35,439 bases of DNA from RGIG1993 sp964564225. Its GTDB lineage: Bacteria; Bacillota; Clostridia; Oscillospirales; CAG-272. Under the pieces are notes generated by a model. It did not search any database and was not told the origin of the DNA. It saw nothing but the letters and a program-made list of their open reading frames with translations. Positions 15,353-22,869 of the stretch are shown piece after piece. The stretch lies in the NCBI GenBank assembly GCA_964564225.1, contig CAZMAF010000011.1, forward strand, positions 1-35,439, read 5' to 3'. Position 1 is the first letter of the stretch; every line of letters begins with the position of its first letter. The position numbers were made by a program, and so were the translations under genes.

Positions 15353-15369
15353 ATATGGGTCACCCATAT
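15353..15369. promoter_or_regulatory. 17-bp palindrome in the leader of the RDD-transporter operon
   Basis: Perfect 8-bp arms (ATATGGGT / ACCCATAT) around a single C. It lies between the predicted transcription start (about 15396) and the RDD start codon. It may be a protein-binding site acting as a roadblock; a 1-nt loop makes an RNA hairpin role weaker. Confidence 0.45.
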
Positions 15370-15391
15370 TTCAAAACGGCAACAACTCTCC

Positions 15392-15407
15392 ATACTGCAT
15401 ACAGTAT
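15392..15407. promoter_or_regulatory. Operator-like inverted repeat TACTG-N4-CAGTA overlapping the -10 box
   Basis: Arms ATACTG (15392-15397) and CAGTAT (15402-15407). On the minus strand this reads TATACTG-N4-CAGTA, with TATACT being the -10 hexamer. The same arrangement occurs at 21043-21058 over the flavo-diiron gene promoter. Confidence 0.55.
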
Positions 15408-15408
15408 A
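15403..15408 (-). promoter_or_regulatory. Extended -10 box for the RDD-ABC-nuclease operon
   Basis: On the minus strand TGTTATACT (hexamer 15403-15408). I see no good -35 at 17 nt, which fits an extended -10 promoter that may need little -35 contact. It is about 100 nt upstream of the RDD start codon. Confidence 0.55.
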
Positions 15409-15419
15409 ACATATTTTTC

Positions 15420-15600
15420 GCCATAATGCTACACTTTTTGAAAAATAATTTCAGAAAGATTTGTAAATTTAATAAGAACGGCGTCCTCGCCGCCAAAGCA
15501 ATACCCTGCCCGATCGTTTTACCGACGGCGTTGAAATTATCGCCGTCAGACAAGCCCTGATTGATAAAGCCCGAAATTCAACCGTCCGATTATTCCCGAG
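15420..15600. other. Intergenic stretch with a coding-like remnant, no intact gene
   Basis: On the minus strand from about 15575 to 15475 one frame reads GFINQGLSDGDNFNAVGKTI and onward through IALAARTPF. It has the G+C-rich, codon-biased look of this genome's genes, then runs into A/T-rich promoter DNA. A stop precedes it and no start with a ribosome binding site is visible. It may be a decayed gene end or a dispersed intergenic repeat. Confidence 0.3.
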
Positions 15601-15659
15601 CGAAAACTTTTTTAAAAAGTCCTCGCGACAAAAAGCGGCGATCGAGTGACCTCCGCTTT
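15600..15659 (-). terminator. Probable terminator region of the branching-enzyme gene
   Basis: Two hairpins lie after the stop at 15673. AAAGCGG/CCGCTTT (15632-15638 with 15653-15659) is followed on the minus strand by a T-run. A second imperfect palindrome (15600-15626) has the core ACTTTTT-T-AAAAAGT. Confidence 0.5.
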
Positions 15660-15672
15660 CTTATCATATTGA

Positions 15673-17691
15673 TCATTCTCGCGTCTTTGCTTTCGGCGCG
15701 CGCATTTTGCGCCGTCTGAAGACAATGACACTGCGTGAGGGCAGATACGCAAAGAAACCAATGCCCGTATGAAGCGCGCGCGTTTCGTAAATCTGTTTTT
15801 CATCTACCCGACCGTCACCGCCAAATGCAGCGGCATCGCTTGTCAGAACGACCTGATACCGCCCTTCGTTCGTAACAGGCACAGGATAACTCGTAAAAGA
15901 TTGCGTCGGGTGAAAATTGAAAGCGAACACAAGCTCCCCCGCTGTGTAAATCAACACCTTATCCCCGTTGTGACACCACGTTTCCTGTTTCGGCGAAAGC
16001 ATCGGCTTATATTTTTTCAAAAGCGCGACCATCGCGCAATCAAACGCCTGAAGCTCGCCATAACGCAAAAGACCGTTATCAGCAAGAGACCACTGACGGC
16101 GGCAGTAATGATAGCTCCAACCGTTGCCCTCCCGCGGGAAATCAATCCATTCGGGGTGTCCGAACTCGTTACCCATAAAATTGAGATAGCCCTCACCCGC
16201 AAGCGTTGCTGTCAGAAGACGGATCATTTTGTGAAGCGCCATGCCGCGATGGATCACAGGATCATTCGATGCCTTATTCATCGCCGTATACATCGCCGCA
16301 TCACAAAGACGGAACATAATGGTTTTATCGCCAACAAGCGCCTGATCGTGCGACTCGGCATAAGCGATCCGCTTTTCCTTATAGCGCGCATTGGTAAGCT
16401 CATACCAGAGCATACCCATATCCCAATCGTCGTCGCGGCATTCCTTAAGAAGCTTAATAAAAAGATCGGGAACACCCATTGAAAGCCGATAGTCAAATCC
16501 GATACCGCCCTCTTTGACCGGAAGCGCAATACCGGGCATACCCGACATATCCTCGGCAATCGTCAAAGCCTCAGGATCAATCCCATGAACAAGCTCATTG
16601 GCAAGCATCAGATAGCACACGGCATCAAGATCGGTGTCAGCGGAAAAATACATGCCGTAATTCGTGAACGCCGCGCCAAGTCCGTGATTGCGATACAGCA
16701 TCGAAGTCACGCCGTCAAAACGAAAACCGTCAAAACGAAAGACCTTCTGCCAATAAGCAAGATTAGACAGAAGAAAATGAATAACCTCGTTTTTTCCATA
16801 ATCAAAAAGCTTGGTGTCCCAAGCGGGATGATACCCTCTCTCGCCTGCATGGAAAAACTGCGTATCACTGCCGTCAAAAAAGTTCAAGCCCTCGCCAATA
16901 TTTTTCACAGCGTGAGAATGTACAACGTCAAGAAGAACGGCAATTCCCATACCGTGCGCCTCGTCGATCAGTCGCTTCAGCGCATTGGCATCGCCGTACC
17001 GCGAGGAAGGCGCGTAAAAATTCGAAACCTGATACCCGAATGAGCCGTAATAGGGATGCTCCATAATCGCCATAATCTGCAAAACGTTATAACCGAGCGA
17101 CTTGACACGCGGCAGGATCTTTTCCCTGAACTCGTCGTAACTGCCAACCCTTCCCTCCTCCTGTGCCATACCGATATGGCATTCGTAGATCAAAGGGATT
17201 TTCGGCATCCTGGGGCGCTCGTTTTGAAAAACGTAGCCCCCGAACGTATCCTCAAACTGCGCGCACCAAAGATAGCTTTTGCTGTCCTGCACAACGCGGG
17301 TTGCATAAGGCGAAACCCGCCGCAGAAGCTCGCCGTTTTTTAAAACGACAGTCTGTAAATACTGCCCGTACCGAGGCTGGTTTTCCCCTTCAAGCCAAAG
17401 CTCGAAAACGCCGTTTTCAAGTCGCGTCATCTCGTAGCGCGTTAACTCCCAATCGGCAAAATCGCCCGTCAGATATAACCGCTCGGCGGCAGGCGCCCAC
17501 TCGCGGTAAACGAAGCCGCGCTCGGTTTTATGAAAACCGAAATAATCGTACGCCGCAGCAAACGAAGTAAGCGTATCGGCTATGCCCGAAAGAAGGTTTT
17601 CCTTCTTCTTGGCATAATACGCCATACGGTAGTGAATATCACGCTCATAAGGCGCAAGATAGGGATCATACTGTAAAATCTTATACTTCAT
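15673..17691 (-). CDS. glgB: 1,4-alpha-glucan branching enzyme (GH13, eukaryote-like subfamily)
   Basis: 672 aa. A CBM48-type N-terminal beta domain lies at about 55-140 (YREWAPAAERLYLTGDFADW). The (beta/alpha)8 barrel carries the GH13 motifs: region I LLDVVHSH near 253-260, region II FRFDGVTSM with nucleophile Asp326, region III TIAEDMSG with acid/base Glu380, and region IV AESHDQALVGDK with Asp449. The C-terminal domain is all-beta. YECHIGMAQEEGRVGSYDEF and HPYYGSFGYQVSNFYAPSSR are characteristic of the branching enzymes that resemble starch-branching enzymes of eukaryotes. It forms alpha-1,6 branches in glycogen-like polymers. No other glycogen genes are adjacent, so it stands alone. It has its own promoter, back-to-back with the next lipoprotein gene. 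Confidence 0.92.
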   Translation of the reverse strand: MKYKILQYDPYLAPYERDIHYRMAYYAKKKENLLSGIADTLTSFAAAYDYFGFHKTERGFVYREWAPAAERLYLTGDFADWELTRYEMTRLENGVFELWLEGENQPRYGQYLQTVVLKNGELLRRVSPYATRVVQDSKSYLWCAQFEDTFGGYVFQNERPRMPKIPLIYECHIGMAQEEGRVGSYDEFREKILPRVKSLGYNVLQIMAIMEHPYYGSFGYQVSNFYAPSSRYGDANALKRLIDEAHGMGIAVLLDVVHSHAVKNIGEGLNFFDGSDTQFFHAGERGYHPAWDTKLFDYGKNEVIHFLLSNLAYWQKVFRFDGFRFDGVTSMLYRNHGLGAAFTNYGMYFSADTDLDAVCYLMLANELVHGIDPEALTIAEDMSGMPGIALPVKEGGIGFDYRLSMGVPDLFIKLLKECRDDDWDMGMLWYELTNARYKEKRIAYAESHDQALVGDKTIMFRLCDAAMYTAMNKASNDPVIHRGMALHKMIRLLTATLAGEGYLNFMGNEFGHPEWIDFPREGNGWSYHYCRRQWSLADNGLLRYGELQAFDCAMVALLKKYKPMLSPKQETWCHNGDKVLIYTAGELVFAFNFHPTQSFTSYPVPVTNEGRYQVVLTSDAAAFGGDGRVDEKQIYETRALHTGIGFFAYLPSRSVIVFRRRKMRAPKAKTRE

Positions 17692-17722
17692 AATTACCTC
17701 CCGTTCTCAAAACCGCTCATCC

Positions 17723-17756
17723 GGCGGCACGTCTATCCATAGTATCTCTGCCGCCA
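17723..17756 (-). other. Hairpin in the branching-enzyme 5' leader
   Basis: A 7-bp G+C stem (GGCGGCA at 17723-17729, TGCCGCC at 17750-17756) with a 20-nt loop, in the leader between the promoter and the ATG at 17691. No riboswitch class recognised. Confidence 0.3.
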
Positions 17757-17772
17757 CCTGCTTGATACCGTA

Positions 17773-17801
17773 ATTTTACCATAAAAAGCATCTTTTGTCA
17801 A
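17773..17801 (-). promoter_or_regulatory. Promoter of the branching-enzyme gene
   Basis: On the minus strand, perfect TTGACA (17796-17801), a 17-nt spacer and TAAAAT (17773-17778), preceded by TGG, an extended -10. The leader is about 75 nt. Confidence 0.8.
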
Positions 17802-17811
17802 TCGTCATCGC

Positions 17812-17839
17812 TTGACAAATACCCGAATTATGCTATAAT
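17812..17839 (+). promoter_or_regulatory. Consensus promoter of the small lipoprotein gene
   Basis: Perfect TTGACA (17812-17817), a 16-nt spacer and perfect TATAAT (17834-17839) with an extended TGC. Its -35 is only 10 bp from the -35 of the divergent branching-enzyme promoter. Confidence 0.85.
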
Positions 17840-17874
17840 ACCGATAGATACACTGCGAAAGGAACTGTAACACC

Positions 17875-18573
17875 GTGAAACATATAACACGCCTTATCTC
17901 GATACTGCTCGCCATTATCGCACTTTTTTCCTTCACCGCCTGCGAAGCGCGAAATGTCAAAACCTGCCAAGAAAATCTCGATGCGCTCGGATTTTCAAAA
18001 TTGCTCACACAAGATGACTTCTTCGCGCTTGCCCGCAAGTTCACTTATGAAGGATCGACGGCAGAAGAACTGATGATCTACGAGGTCAGCGATACCACCC
18101 AGACACACAAAACCAACGAAAACGACACCCTTATCATGACAAGCAAAACGAAAGTCGAAACAGACGGCAAATACGCAACGACCTATCAGCAATTCGTCAC
18201 CCGCATGGCGCTCGACGGCTTAACGCTTCCCCACAATATCACAATGGGAACAAGCCTCGCCGACACACTTGAGGCATTAATAGGCAATACCAAAGCGCTC
18301 TCAACGTTCACGGCAAGCGGCGACTATTCCTACGAAATGGTGCTTGCCGAAAAAAACGGTGCGCGCATTCTCTTCCGCGATATGACAAAGGACGAGTCGG
18401 TAACCGGTTATCCCTATATTTATCAGATCCGTTTCACCGACGAAACACGCTATATGACCGATACAGGTTCTGTAAACACCAAACGCACACTCATTCTTTC
18501 CTTTGATAACGAAGCCGAAGGACATCCGCTCACCATGATCGAGATCGTCCTCGAATCAAGATACCGCGCATAA
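17875..18573 (+). CDS. Small putative lipoprotein of unknown function
   Basis: 232 aa starting at a GTG (17875) with AAAGGAA about 10 nt upstream; no ATG lies nearby. The signal sequence KHITRLISILLAIIALFSF ends in FTAC, so Cys23 is the likely lipidation site. The mature part is mixed alpha/beta with no motif that I recognise. It contains an acidic, Thr-rich centre and a C-terminal half rich in antiparallel-strand patterns (TKRTLILSFDN, MIEIVLESRYRA), as in small surface lipoproteins that bind ligands or partner proteins. It is a single-gene unit with a consensus promoter, so it is likely strongly expressed. A shared hairpin terminator lies 25 nt after the stop. No function should be inferred beyond surface anchoring. 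Confidence 0.75.
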   Translation: MKHITRLISILLAIIALFSFTACEARNVKTCQENLDALGFSKLLTQDDFFALARKFTYEGSTAEELMIYEVSDTTQTHKTNENDTLIMTSKTKVETDGKYATTYQQFVTRMALDGLTLPHNITMGTSLADTLEALIGNTKALSTFTASGDYSYEMVLAEKNGARILFRDMTKDESVTGYPYIYQIRFTDETRYMTDTGSVNTKRTLILSFDNEAEGHPLTMIEIVLESRYRA

Positions 18574-18598
18574 CGGCAGAAAATCGGAACACAAGCGA

Positions 18599-18637
18599 AA
18601 ACCGACCGCTTTCCCGCAAGGAAAAAGCGATCGGTTT
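18599..18637. terminator. Bidirectional terminator between the small lipoprotein and CotH genes
   Basis: A 14-bp stem with one mismatch (18599-18612 with 18624-18637) and flanking A and T tracts. It serves the plus-strand lipoprotein and the converging CotH gene ending at 18645. Confidence 0.8.
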
Positions 18638-18644
18638 AATTGTT

Positions 18645-20771
18645 TTATTTGGAAATCAGGACAAGCTTTCCATTCGACTGCTTCCACTCGCAAAGCAGCG
18701 AATCGTCAACACCGCCCGAAAGCTTCGAGAGGTTACCGTTCATTGCCTTTACCGTTGAAGACAAATCGGAGCTATTGACAATCGTTTCGTTACCGACCGA
18801 ATTACCGACCGTCGTATTCAGACAGTAGTTATAGCTGAACTCGCCGCCTCTGCCGTCTATAAAATAATTGATCGCGCCCGTTTTTTTGCTGCAGTCGATC
18901 ACGCCGCCGAAGAAGCAGCCGGAGACCGTACCGCCGCCCTCCTGATTGGATGCCACAATACCTGCCGCCTGTGTGGACGAGGTCAACGTTATATACGAAG
19001 CGCAGTTAACGATCACGCCCGTTTTTCTGACAGAACGCGTAATGCCTGCCGCCTGCTGAGAATTATTGATTGAGCCGTAAGTAACAAGATTCATCACCGT
19101 GCCCGTCACATAGGGGAATATGCATTCATCCGAGCCCTCGATCGTCACCGTAATACCGTAACCGTTACCGTTATACGTTCCGGCGAACGTACCGCTTGAA
19201 CCAATGCCGTTATAGCCGACATAACCGCTCATATCAATATCTGCCGTCTGCTTGAAATACTGATTCGAAAACTTCTCGCCGAACAGCATCGCCGTCGTAA
19301 ACTCGTAGAAATCTTTTGCGGTCGCGACAAGATAGGGATTGCTTTTCGTACCGTTGCCGCCCGTAAAGGTGTAATCGCTCGTCGAGCTGTCACCCGCAGA
19401 ATCGGCCGAAACCTCGCCGTTATAGTAATTGTTCAACCAAGAAATTCTCTGCTCGAGCCACCATGCCAAGTACTCAGCGTGCGCATCGTGCGACCTGAGC
19501 GCTCTGACCTGAACAGGCTCGCGGTTGATCTTGCTACCAAAGATAGGCCAACGCACAAAATTCTCATCAAATTCACTCGAATAAAGCGCGGCAACACGGC
19601 GTACGTAGGAAGGCACTTCGTTGATAATATCAGAAAGCGCAAACCAACGCTCCTTGATCATATCATTAAACCAATCGAATTCACAAAGTATCTTGAACCA
19701 ACTGTGACTCTGCTGATAATTACAGGTCGTATCCCCAACGTAAATATATTGCGGCTTGGAAAAATTCTGGTCACCGTTGTCGGGGTCGGCGTTGCCTGCC
19801 GAAAGGTCAAAGTCCCAAAGAGGGCCGAAATGAAGCTTGTCGCCTACGTCCTGATACATATAAAACGAGCCCCATCCCACGTCGAGATTTTTGAAAAGCT
19901 CTTCAACGATATAAGCATCCACAACCGACTCCAGATCAATATACTCCGAAATATAGTCCTTATCACCCGTCGTAATCGCCTCAAACGCCGTCCATAAGCA
20001 ATCGGAAATGTAGCGAAGCTGTTCTGCGCTGTAATACTCGCTCTTCAGCTCGTAAGAATTGCCAAAGCCATCGTAAATGGGAACGTCGCTTGCCCGCTTG
20101 TCAAGCTCCACGAGAAAACCGATTTCCTTGCCTTCGGTAATGGTATCGTCAATGTTAACACGGTACTCCTGTACCTGCATCTGCTCGGACACCTGATAAA
20201 CACCCATATACTCACCGTTCAGCAAAAGGCGGACAAACCGCACCGACGAGGAATACGAAATACCGGGCATTTTCGATGCCAGAGTCAAAGCCGCCGCCGT
20301 GCGTAAAAGCGACTGATCGCAGTGTACGGCAAGAAGTGTCCAGCTTCTTGCAGGACCGCCGCCCTGACCGAGCAAATTGACCTTTTCGGCAAATTTAATA
20401 CGGTAGGACTTCTTTGCCGTGCTGGTCCACGTATAGTTGCCTCGCCCGCGGATCTCAATATCGGCATTCTTGATATTATACGCTTCTTCGGTCGAATTTA
20501 CCGTAATCGTAGCGCCGAGATACTCTTCCTTCGACACGATAGGCGCACTTCCTTCGGTATTAATAACGAAAGTAGGCATCTTGTCAAGATAACCGCTTAA
20601 CCAATCGTCAGAATCTACCGTAGGATCGGACGATTCACCCGACTTTACCGTAGTAGTCGTTTCTTCATTCGTCGTAGTCTCGGTCGTCACAGCCTCGCCC
20701 AAGCAGGATGCCAGCGATACCGTCAACATAACAACAGCAAGAAGAAAAGACAACACATGACGTATTTTCAT
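18645..20771 (-). CDS. CotH-kinase family lipoprotein with a C-terminal GLUG-like repeat region
   Basis: 708 aa. The signal peptide ends in LASC (Cys23), followed by a Thr/Glu-rich linker. The CotH-type kinase domain covers about residues 85-430: IEIRGRGNYTW, KSYRIKFAEKVNLLG, WTLLAVHCDQSLLRTAAAL, LLNGEYMGVYQVSEQ, GFLVELDK and the catalytic/metal motif HFGPLWDFDLSAGN near 318-331. CotH proteins are atypical secretory-pathway protein kinases, first known from spore coats but also found on vegetative surface proteins. Residues about 475-700 look like GLUG/beta-helix repeats (GTKSNPYLVATAKDFYEF, QTADIDMSG, TFAGTYNGNGYGI), typical of adhesive surface proteins. The target substrate is unknown. It is a single gene with its own promoter, divergent from the flavo-diiron gene. 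Confidence 0.88.
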   Translation of the reverse strand: MKIRHVLSFLLAVVMLTVSLASCLGEAVTTETTTNEETTTTVKSGESSDPTVDSDDWLSGYLDKMPTFVINTEGSAPIVSKEEYLGATITVNSTEEAYNIKNADIEIRGRGNYTWTSTAKKSYRIKFAEKVNLLGQGGGPARSWTLLAVHCDQSLLRTAAALTLASKMPGISYSSSVRFVRLLLNGEYMGVYQVSEQMQVQEYRVNIDDTITEGKEIGFLVELDKRASDVPIYDGFGNSYELKSEYYSAEQLRYISDCLWTAFEAITTGDKDYISEYIDLESVVDAYIVEELFKNLDVGWGSFYMYQDVGDKLHFGPLWDFDLSAGNADPDNGDQNFSKPQYIYVGDTTCNYQQSHSWFKILCEFDWFNDMIKERWFALSDIINEVPSYVRRVAALYSSEFDENFVRWPIFGSKINREPVQVRALRSHDAHAEYLAWWLEQRISWLNNYYNGEVSADSAGDSSTSDYTFTGGNGTKSNPYLVATAKDFYEFTTAMLFGEKFSNQYFKQTADIDMSGYVGYNGIGSSGTFAGTYNGNGYGITVTIEGSDECIFPYVTGTVMNLVTYGSINNSQQAAGITRSVRKTGVIVNCASYITLTSSTQAAGIVASNQEGGGTVSGCFFGGVIDCSKKTGAINYFIDGRGGEFSYNYCLNTTVGNSVGNETIVNSSDLSSTVKAMNGNLSKLSGGVDDSLLCEWKQSNGKLVLISK

Positions 20772-20812
20772 AAACGAATACTCCTATAAAAATATTTACA
20801 CATAACAGATTT

Positions 20813-20841
20813 ATTATAGCAAACAACACCCCGCCTGTCTA
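20813..20841 (-). promoter_or_regulatory. Promoter of the CotH lipoprotein gene
   Basis: On the minus strand TAGACA (20836-20841), a 17-nt spacer and perfect TATAAT (20813-20818) with extended TGC. AGGAG precedes the ATG at 20771. Confidence 0.75.
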
Positions 20842-21019
20842 CCCTTTTTTGCGACCATTTTGTAAACTTTTATCAATTTTATATAAATTTATATAAAAAA
20901 TATCCCCTCTGGATAAACTGTTTATATAAAAATACCTCCGCAGTCCAAAAACAAACGGCATCCGGAACGAATCTTTTCCTGAAAAATCATAAAAAATTCA
21001 ACTGATTTAGGAATTGTTC
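20842..21019. other. A/T-rich divergent intergenic region
   Basis: No gene seen. It includes a perfect 20-bp A/T palindrome at 20878-20897 (TTTATATAAA facing itself) and a further TTTATATAAA at about 20931. These may be bent DNA or UP-like elements for the two divergent promoters. Confidence 0.4.
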
Positions 21020-21048
21020 TTGATTTTACAAAAAAAGTATGCTATACT
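21020..21048 (+). promoter_or_regulatory. Promoter of the flavo-diiron/rubredoxin operon
   Basis: TTGATT (21020-21025), a 17-nt spacer and TATACT (21043-21048) with extended TGC. The start codon at 21088 is preceded by AGTGAGG. Confidence 0.8.
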
Positions 21049-21058
21049 GTCAACAGTA
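21045..21058. promoter_or_regulatory. Operator-like inverted repeat TACTG-N4-CAGTA overlapping the -10 box
   Basis: Perfect 6-bp arms (TACTGT, ACAGTA) around CA. It begins within the -10 hexamer and spans the start site, exactly as at 15392-15407. A repressor bound here would block RNA polymerase. Confidence 0.6.
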
Positions 21059-21087
21059 ATACTTTAAAATAAAGTGAGGCTACTCTT

Positions 21088-22869
21088 ATGATTACAAACG
21101 ACGTCCGTTATATCGGCGTAAACGACCGCACGATTGATCTGTTTGAAGGTCAATATTCCGTGCCAAACGGTATGTCATATAATTCCTATGTCATTCTGGA
21201 CGAAAAGATCGCCGTTATGGATACGGTTGATAAGGGCTTTACACAACAGTGGCTCGACAATCTTGCCAACGCCCTGGACGGCAGACAGCCCGATTATCTC
21301 ATCGTACAGCACATGGAACCCGACCATTCGGCAAGCATCGGCGCATTCGCAGCGGCATATCCGAACGCCACAGTCGTCGCAAACGCCAAGGCGTTCGCTA
21401 TGATGACCGCATTTTTTGAAACCCTCTCGCTCGAAAACCGCAAGCTTACGATTGAAAACGGCGGTAAACTCCCGCTCGGCAAACACACGCTCACCTTCAT
21501 CTTCGCGCCGATGGTACATTGGCCCGAGGTTATGGTTACCTACGATGATACCGATCGCATTCTCTTTTCGGCAGACGGCTTCGGCAAATTCGGCACGCTC
21601 GACGCCAATGAAGCATGGGATGACGAGGCGCGCCGCTACTATATCGGCATCGTCGGCAAATACGGCGCACAGGTACAGTCGCTTCTGAAAGCGGCATCGG
21701 CGCTCGATATCGCCATCATCTGCCCGCTGCACGGGCCGATTCTCAAGGAAAAGCTTTCGCACTATCTTTCGCTCTATGACACGTGGTCGAGCTACCGCCC
21801 CGAAAAAGAAGGTGTTGTACTCGCCTATACGTCGATATACGGCAACACCGAAAAAGCGGTCAGGGCACTCGCCGACACGCTTCGCAAAAAAGGCGCGCCC
21901 GAAGTCGTACTTTACGACCTCGCCCGCTGCGACCTTTCACAAGCGGTTGCCGCCGCCTTCGCTTACCCGAAGCTCGTCCTTGCCACCACCACCTATAACG
22001 GCGATATCTTTCCCTTCATGCGCACCTTTATCGAGCATCTCACCGAACGCGGCTACCGCGATCGCACAATCGCCCTGATCGAAAACGGCTCGTGGGCGCC
22101 CCTTGCCGCCAAAATTATGCGCGGTATGCTTGAAAAGAGCAAAAACATCACCTATACCGCCGAAACCCTCACCGTCCGATCGGCAATGAAGGCAGAAAGT
22201 TACAATACCATTGAGTCTATGGCAACCGAGCTTTGTCAGGGCTATACCGCCCCCGATCCTGCCAAAAACGATACAACTGCGTTCTTCAAGCTCGGCTACG
22301 GTCTTTACGTCGTCACCTCGCAAGATAACGGGCGCGATAACGGACTCGTCGTCAACACCGTTGTTCAGGTCACGAACACCCCCAACCGCATCGCTGTCAC
22401 GATCAACAAGGAAAGCTATTCGCATCACGTCATCATGAAAACCGGCAAAATGAACGTTAACTGCCTCTCAACCGACGCGCCCTTCTCGCTTTTCGAGCGC
22501 TTCGGCTTTATCAGCGGCAGAAACGCGGATAAATTCAGGGGCATTACTCCCGAAAGAAGCGAAAACGGTCTTGCCGTTCTTCCCGCGTATATCAACGCCT
22601 ATCTCTCGCTCACGGTTGATTCGTATATCGACGTCGACACGCACGGCACGTTTATCTGCACGGTTGACGAAGCGCGTGTGATTTCCGACACCCCCTCAAT
22701 GACCTACGCCTATTATCACAAAAACGTAAAGCCTCAACCCAATGCCAAAGGCAAAAAAGGCTACGTCTGCGACATCTGCGGCTATGTTTACGAGGGCGAT
22801 CCGTTGCCCGCCGACTTCATCTGCCCGATCTGCAAGCACGGCGCGGAGGATTTCAGCCCGATTGAATGA
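21088..22869 (+). CDS. fprA: Four-domain flavo-diiron protein: diiron + flavodoxin + flavin reductase + rubredoxin
   Basis: 593 aa. Residues 1-245 are the metallo-beta-lactamase-like diiron domain, with ligands in VQHMEPDHSAS (His75, Glu77, Asp79, His80), MVHWPEVM, FSADGFGKFG and CPLHGPIL. Residues 250-395 are a flavodoxin domain, with the FMN phosphate loop YTSIYGNTEKA. Residues 400-540 resemble the flavin-reductase-like FMN domain (GLYVVTSQDNGRDNGLVVNT, KMNVNCLSTDAPFSLFERFG). The C-terminal 50 residues are a rubredoxin with two Cys pairs (VCDICGYVY, FICPICKHG). Family members reduce oxygen to water or NO to N2O. The fusion puts electron entry (flavin reductase, rubredoxin) and the catalytic core on one chain, a cytoplasmic defence for an anaerobe. 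The stop overlaps the DUF1275 gene start. Confidence 0.93.
   Translation: MITNDVRYIGVNDRTIDLFEGQYSVPNGMSYNSYVILDEKIAVMDTVDKGFTQQWLDNLANALDGRQPDYLIVQHMEPDHSASIGAFAAAYPNATVVANAKAFAMMTAFFETLSLENRKLTIENGGKLPLGKHTLTFIFAPMVHWPEVMVTYDDTDRILFSADGFGKFGTLDANEAWDDEARRYYIGIVGKYGAQVQSLLKAASALDIAIICPLHGPILKEKLSHYLSLYDTWSSYRPEKEGVVLAYTSIYGNTEKAVRALADTLRKKGAPEVVLYDLARCDLSQAVAAAFAYPKLVLATTTYNGDIFPFMRTFIEHLTERGYRDRTIALIENGSWAPLAAKIMRGMLEKSKNITYTAETLTVRSAMKAESYNTIESMATELCQGYTAPDPAKNDTTAFFKLGYGLYVVTSQDNGRDNGLVVNTVVQVTNTPNRIAVTINKESYSHHVIMKTGKMNVNCLSTDAPFSLFERFGFISGRNADKFRGITPERSENGLAVLPAYINAYLSLTVDSYIDVDTHGTFICTVDEARVISDTPSMTYAYYHKNVKPQPNAKGKKGYVCDICGYVYEGDPLPADFICPICKHGAEDFSPIE

Noticed and set aside
17723..17756. 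Riboswitch in the glgB leader
   Set aside because: Only a single hairpin with a large loop; no conserved aptamer motif of a known class could be recognised.
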